Source: Leifsonia aquatica (GTDB lineage: Bacteria > Actinomycetota > Actinomycetes > Actinomycetales > Microbacteriaceae). Taken from it: 64,000 nucleotides of DNA. Position 1 is the stretch's first letter; each line of letters begins with the position of its first letter. The stretch lies in the NCBI RefSeq assembly GCF_014190775.1, contig NZ_JACHVP010000002.1, positions 558,001-622,000 on the forward strand. The letters run 5' to 3'. Under the pieces are notes generated by a model, which was not told the DNA's origin, made no database searches, and saw nothing but the letters and a program-made list of their open reading frames with translations. Below are positions 60,712 to 64,000 of the stretch, piece after piece. Both the position numbers and the translations under genes were made by a program.

Positions 60712-60728
60712 CTGTCCAGAACGGACAG
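60712..60728. promoter_or_regulatory. Inverted repeat upstream of the sigma factor gene
   Basis: CTGTCC (60712-60717) and GGACAG (60723-60728) are perfect arms around AGAAC, 13 bases before the chosen start of the sigma gene and 44 before the divergent small membrane protein gene. It may be an operator in the shared promoter region. Confidence 0.4.
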
Positions 60729-60771
60729 AGGCTAACACGAAGAGCGGGGGTCACCCGGACGGGCTGTTAGC

Positions 60772-60996
60772 GTGCACGGGGTGTACACCGATTCCTCCTC
60801 TCTCATCGGCCTCGTGTCGGCACTCTGGTTCACCGTCGCCATCCTCGCCGGCGGCTACGCCCGCACGCGCAACCGCTCCGCATGGACCTGGTTCCTGCTG
60901 GTCCTCTTCTTCGGTCCGTTCGCGGCCGCTCTGCTGGTGAGCTGGCCGCCGCGCGTCGTGAGCGGCGCCACCTCCCCGGACGCGCCGTCGTCCTGA
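60772..60996 (+). CDS. 74-aa small membrane protein
   Basis: The product has two membrane helices (LIGLVSALWFTVAILAGGYA and AWTWFLLVLFFGPFAAALLVS) separated by ARTRNRS, with a Ser/Pro-rich end. The start is a GTG at 60772, with another at 60781. Nothing recognised; it is divergent from the sigma factor gene and may be part of that regulon. Confidence 0.6.
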   Translation: MHGVYTDSSSLIGLVSALWFTVAILAGGYARTRNRSAWTWFLLVLFFGPFAAALLVSWPPRVVSGATSPDAPSS

Positions 60997-61064
60997 CGCG
61001 CAACGCTCCGACGCCTCTCGCACAGGTCTTGCCCCGCCGAGCGCGACGGGGTGAGGATGGCGGC

Positions 61065-61463
61065 ATGCCACTCAGCGATTTCCCGATGCGTGCCTCCATC
61101 GCGGTCTCCGATATCGGCCGGGCCGTCGAGTTCTACGAGGGGAGGCTCGGTCTGCCCCTGGAGCACGCCGCCCCTAGCGCGACGATCGCCGACGGGTCCC
61201 GCATCTACCGGTCGGGCGGCGACGTCGCGCTGAACGTGTTCCAGTCCGGCACCGCCGGCTCCTCGGAGGCCACCATGGCGACCTGGTACGTCGACGACCT
61301 CGACGCGATCGTCGACGAGCTCACGTCGGCCGGCGTCCGCTTCGCCCGGTACGACGGGCTCGTCCACGACGCCCGCGGCATCACCGAGCGAGCCGGCGGC
61401 GGCCGGATCGCCTGGTTCCGCGACCCGGACGGCAACACGTTCGCGATCGAGTCGGACGTCTGA
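61065..61463 (+). CDS. VOC family protein (glyoxalase-like)
   Basis: The 132-residue product has the VOC pattern of two beta-alpha-beta-beta-beta units: MRASIAVSDIGRAVEFYEGRLGLPLE in the first and TWYVDDLDAIVDELTSAGVRFARYDG with AWFRDPDGNTFAIE in the second. The PDGN motif is the C-terminal metal/ligand region of glyoxalase-type proteins. Substrate unknown. A terminator follows the stop. Confidence 0.88.
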   Translation: MPLSDFPMRASIAVSDIGRAVEFYEGRLGLPLEHAAPSATIADGSRIYRSGGDVALNVFQSGTAGSSEATMATWYVDDLDAIVDELTSAGVRFARYDGLVHDARGITERAGGGRIAWFRDPDGNTFAIESDV

Positions 61464-61478
61464 CCCCGGAGGGTCAGA
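61459..61478. terminator. Hairpin between convergent genes, probable bidirectional terminator
   Basis: TCTGACCC pairs perfectly with GGGTCAGA around CGGA, overlapping the VOC stop codon and 23 bases before the convergent membrane-protein stop. Confidence 0.6.
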
Positions 61479-61500
61479 GGGCCTCCTGCCGTCAGCCGCC

Positions 61501-62820
61501 CTACTCGACCGCGAAGTCGAGTTTCGCGTCGGCGACGGCGATGACCGACCAGGTCCCGCCGTCGGAGTCGGTGAGCTCGTAGGCCGGCAGGACGAGGACG
61601 CTGCCGTCCGGCTGCCACTGGCTGGCGAGGCCGAGACGGGCGCTGACGATGTGCACGTCGTTCACCGGCCACGACGGCGAGACCCCGGAGCCGGGGAGTG
61701 CGGGAGGCTGCGTCGGAGCGTCCGTGGGTGCCGGAGCCGTGGACTGCTCCTCGGCGCGGAGTGCGAGCGGCATGGCGGTCTGCTGGGCGCCGAAGCGCGG
61801 GTCGGAGAGACGCTCGAACGCCGTCTGCGCGCTCACGACGGGGTACTCACCCATGCTGACGAGCGGCGCCAGCGAGCCGGACGCGCTGAAGACGCCGTCC
61901 GCCGTGAACTCGACGGTCCAGGGCTGGTCGACGCGCTGGCCGTCGATGACGGGCCACGCCTGGGCCGTCATCGCGTGAACGCCGCTCGAAGGGTCGGAGG
62001 CGTACTCGAAGGCATCCGGATCGCGTCCCGCCGAGGAGATGATCGCTCGCAGCTCCGCAACGGCGGCGTCTGCTGACGGAACCGCGGGAGGCGCACCACA
62101 TGCATGGGCGGAGTCGCCGTCACAGACCATCGGGTCGATGGCGGAGTCGTAATAGGAGAAGCTCAGCGTCCCGTCCAGTCCGACGGTGAGGGAGGGGGCG
62201 GTGCCGTCTTGGGGCCCGGCCTGCCAGCTGCCGTCCTTCAGCGCGGGTGCCATATCGATCCCGAGTGCCTTCGCGAGCGCGCCCACCGTCTTCGCATCGG
62301 AGGCGGCGCGCGCGTCGAAACCGTACGCGCGCGCGGTGCCCGCCGACGTGGAGAGGCCGGAGGCCGTGAAGCTGTTGCGGCCGTAGCCGGAGCGGTAGAC
62401 CTGATCGAACGCCCCGGGGGCCGCGATCTTCTGCCCGGCGGTGGGCCCCGAGGCGGCACTCCGCCCTTCCGCCGTCTGGGCACCGCCGCCCTCGAGCGAG
62501 ATCGGCGCCGCCGCACCTCCAGCGACGCTCGACGCCGTGGTGACCGAGCCGACCGCGAAGCCGGCACCGCCGAAGACGACCACGGAGGCCGCGACCGCCG
62601 CGATCGGCAGCCAGAGGCGGCGGCGTCGCGTACGCGCCGAGGTGATCTCCGTGACAGTCGCCTCCTGCTCCGGCGCCTCCTGCTCCGTCGATTCGCGCCC
62701 GGCGTCCGCTGTCGCCTCGGCCACGACCCGTGCCGCGAACCCGTCGGGTGCCTCCACCTCCGCGGCAGGGTCGGCGGCGCGCAGTCGCGCCAGCGGGTCG
62801 AGCTCGTTGTCGTCGGTCAT
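61501..62820 (-). CDS. Membrane protein downstream of ECF sigma gene (module 2), anti-sigma-like
   Basis: The 439-residue product has an acidic cytoplasmic start (MTDDNELDPLARLRAADPAAE), a basic stop RTRRRRLW and one membrane helix (about 70-95), then a long outside domain of about 340 residues with a Thr/Ala/Gly-rich region and a mostly beta C-terminal part (VNDVHIVSARLGLASQWQPDGS, in part). The layout is that of large anti-sigma-type sensors. It follows the sigma gene by 70 bases on the same strand. The start at 62820 (GGAGG nine bases upstream) is preferred. Confidence 0.7.
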   Translation of the reverse strand: MTDDNELDPLARLRAADPAAEVEAPDGFAARVVAEATADAGRESTEQEAPEQEATVTEITSARTRRRRLWLPIAAVAASVVVFGGAGFAVGSVTTASSVAGGAAAPISLEGGGAQTAEGRSAASGPTAGQKIAAPGAFDQVYRSGYGRNSFTASGLSTSAGTARAYGFDARAASDAKTVGALAKALGIDMAPALKDGSWQAGPQDGTAPSLTVGLDGTLSFSYYDSAIDPMVCDGDSAHACGAPPAVPSADAAVAELRAIISSAGRDPDAFEYASDPSSGVHAMTAQAWPVIDGQRVDQPWTVEFTADGVFSASGSLAPLVSMGEYPVVSAQTAFERLSDPRFGAQQTAMPLALRAEEQSTAPAPTDAPTQPPALPGSGVSPSWPVNDVHIVSARLGLASQWQPDGSVLVLPAYELTDSDGGTWSVIAVADAKLDFAVE

Positions 62821-62890
62821 GTCCATCACCCTCCGTGGGAACGCTTCATCAACGCTTATGTCCGGCGCGCCGGTGACCTTGCAGGGCTGG

Positions 62891-63412
62891 TCAGAACGAC
62901 AGCCGCGCACCCCAGGCGTCTCGCAGCCGCTTGCGGGCGCGCGAGAGGGCGGCGTCGGCTCCGGACCGCGAGATGCCGAGCGCGGCGGCCAGCTCCTCTC
63001 CGCTCAGCCCCTCCCAGGCGTGCAGCAGCAGGATGTCGCGGTCGCGCTCGCCGACGCTCGCCAGCGCCCCGCGCAGCTCGGCGTCGAACAGCGCCTTCAG
63101 CTCGGGGTCGTCGGCCACCCGGGTCGTGCCCGCCTCCGGCACCTCCTCGACGGGGAGGTCGACCGTCTTGCGGCGGTGGTTGGCGAGGGTGAATCCGGCG
63201 GTGCGGTACAGCCACGGGAGCACGGCTTCGTCGGGGACGTCGGCCCGGCGGCGCCAGGCCGTGGTGAAGACCTCGGCGGCGAGATCCTCCGCATCCTGAC
63301 GGGGGCCGCGGCGGGCGAAGTACCGCACGAGGGCCGTGGAATGCTCCTCGACGACCGCGGTGAACCAGGCCACATCGTGCTCGGGGGCGTGCGGGAGGTC
63401 GTCGTCGGGCAT
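62891..63412 (-). CDS. ECF-type RNA polymerase sigma factor (module 2)
   Basis: The 173-residue product has sigma region 2 (FTAVVEEHSTALVRYFARRG, AEDLAAEVFTTAWRRRADVP) and region 4 (VGERDRDILLLHAWEGLSGEELAAALGISRSGADAALSRARKRLRDA, in part). The ATG at 63412 has GAGGGGGA four bases upstream. With the 439-aa membrane protein it forms a second sigma/sensor pair in the window, separate from the one at 60 kb. Confidence 0.88.
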   Translation of the reverse strand: MPDDDLPHAPEHDVAWFTAVVEEHSTALVRYFARRGPRQDAEDLAAEVFTTAWRRRADVPDEAVLPWLYRTAGFTLANHRRKTVDLPVEEVPEAGTTRVADDPELKALFDAELRGALASVGERDRDILLLHAWEGLSGEELAAALGISRSGADAALSRARKRLRDAWGARLSF

Positions 63413-63519
63413 CCCGTCCCCCTCGGTCGTCTCGGCGTCGGCTGCGGTCCTGGCGATCCTCACACCCTGGCTGTGTCGAGTATCCCGCGGATCTTGCAGG
63501 CGGCGTCGACGAGCCGGCG

Positions 63520-64000
63520 CTACGCGGGGGTGTTCCGCGCCCCGACCGTGATGCCGAGCGCCCGCAGCAGGTAGGCCATGTGGGCGCGCAGGTCGATGGA
63601 CCTGTCGTACATCCACTGGATGCGCAGCCCGTCCCAGCTGGCGTAGACGAGGGCGGCCACGGCGTCGGGATCGATGTCGGGGGCGAGCCGCTCCTCGGTC
63701 TGGAGCTGGACGATCGCGTCGCGCACGACGACGCGCACCAGCTCGTAGCGGTGGCGGATGAACTCGTGCGCGAGATGGTCGGGCTCGGTCGCCTCGCCGG
63801 TGACGCGCAGAGCGAGCTGAGCGAGGCCGGGGGAGGAGGTCTCGGCGTCGAGCGCGCTCAGCAGGGCCTCGACCATGTTCTCGGCGAAGCCCTCTCGCTG
63901 CACGTCGATCTCGATCTCGGAGAGCTCGTCGCGGCGCCGGAGGATCTCGGCGAACAGCGCGTCCTTCGAGCCGAAGTAGTGCAGGAGGCCGTTCTGGCTG
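63520..64000 (-). CDS. TetR family regulator, C-terminal part (cut by right edge)
   Basis: The frame is open from the right edge: the first residues SQNGLLHYFGSKDALFAEIL are the end of a TetR helix-turn-helix and its following helix, and the rest (GLAQLALRVTGEATEPDHL and AALVYASWDGLRIQWMYD) is a TetR_C ligand domain. The N-terminal part lies beyond the window. It is on the same strand as the sigma factor gene, 107 bases upstream of it. Confidence 0.85.
   Translation of the reverse strand, partial: SQNGLLHYFGSKDALFAEILRRRDELSEIEIDVQREGFAENMVEALLSALDAETSSPGLAQLALRVTGEATEPDHLAHEFIRHRYELVRVVVRDAIVQLQTEERLAPDIDPDAVAALVYASWDGLRIQWMYDRSIDLRAHMAYLLRALGITVGARNTPA

Overview
The window is a contiguous piece of a high-GC actinobacterial chromosome. 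Strong GC bias at third codon positions, dense packing with many ATGA/GTGA overlaps, GTG starts, AGGAGG-type ribosome binding sites, a DipZ-type thiol exporter, a DtxR-type iron box, WYL/AraC/TetR/HxlR regulators and an LAxTG (class E sortase) surface anchor all fit Actinomycetota, most likely Microbacteriaceae (Leifsonia/Microbacterium-like). This taxonomic call is inference from protein style, not from a marker gene. I see no rRNA, tRNA, CRISPR array, prophage or intact insertion sequence.

Layout. 1-6.1 kb: a partial GNAT acetyltransferase, a 58-codon Cys-containing small peptide gene, an HdeD-type membrane protein, an ATP-dependent DNA ligase with a 34-aa charged protein behind it, an AraC regulator and a membrane-anchored esterase. 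6.1-13.4 kb: a YceI lipocalin-like protein, an SDR stress enzyme, then a zinc alcohol dehydrogenase followed by a tightly overlapped run (acyl-CoA dehydrogenase-like, PIG-L deacetylase/methyltransferase fusion, GT2 glycosyltransferase, AraC regulator), which looks like an uncharacterised glycoconjugate pathway. 13.4-18.3 kb: Dps, a TetR gene and a sugar O-acetyltransferase gene sharing a GTAC-N4-GTAC operator, a hydrolase, and a VOC/YafY divergent pair. 18.3-22.5 kb: an iron-siderophore ABC importer (fused double permease, lipoprotein, ATPase) under an iron box, next to an AraC/cupin regulator. 23.5-32.2 kb: a ROK kinase, LacI regulator and giant cell-wall GH92 mannosidase; the same LacI-type palindrome sits at the ROK and the mannosidase promoters, and a cluster of REP-like palindromes lies between ROK and lacI.

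32.2-46.2 kb: DipZ, a fasciclin lipoprotein, a SagB-like nitroreductase, a three-gene E1alpha/E1beta/E2 oxo-acid dehydrogenase operon with divergent TetR, then a two-component system surrounded by DedA, COG4705 and PAP2 membrane-protein genes. The promoters of those three genes share an 11-bp-spaced direct repeat (CTNAG-N6-CTNAG), the expected site for the OmpR-family regulator encoded there. A PIN toxin gene broken by an in-frame amber codon, its HTH antitoxin, an Imm-5-like protein and CorA follow.

46.2-64 kb: a dGTPase, SDR, two small membrane proteins, a PAS/GAF/GGDEF diguanylate cyclase, a TPP-riboswitch-controlled thiM and thiE-thiD-tenA fusion, an XRE/NAD(P)-binding pair divergent from an aldo/keto reductase, an HxlR/azoreductase pair with a 13-bp inverted repeat, two ECF sigma factor/membrane-protein modules and a TetR gene cut by the right edge. 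Regulators sit divergently next to small redox or detoxification enzymes throughout, so most of the window is accessory stress and nutrient-acquisition functions.
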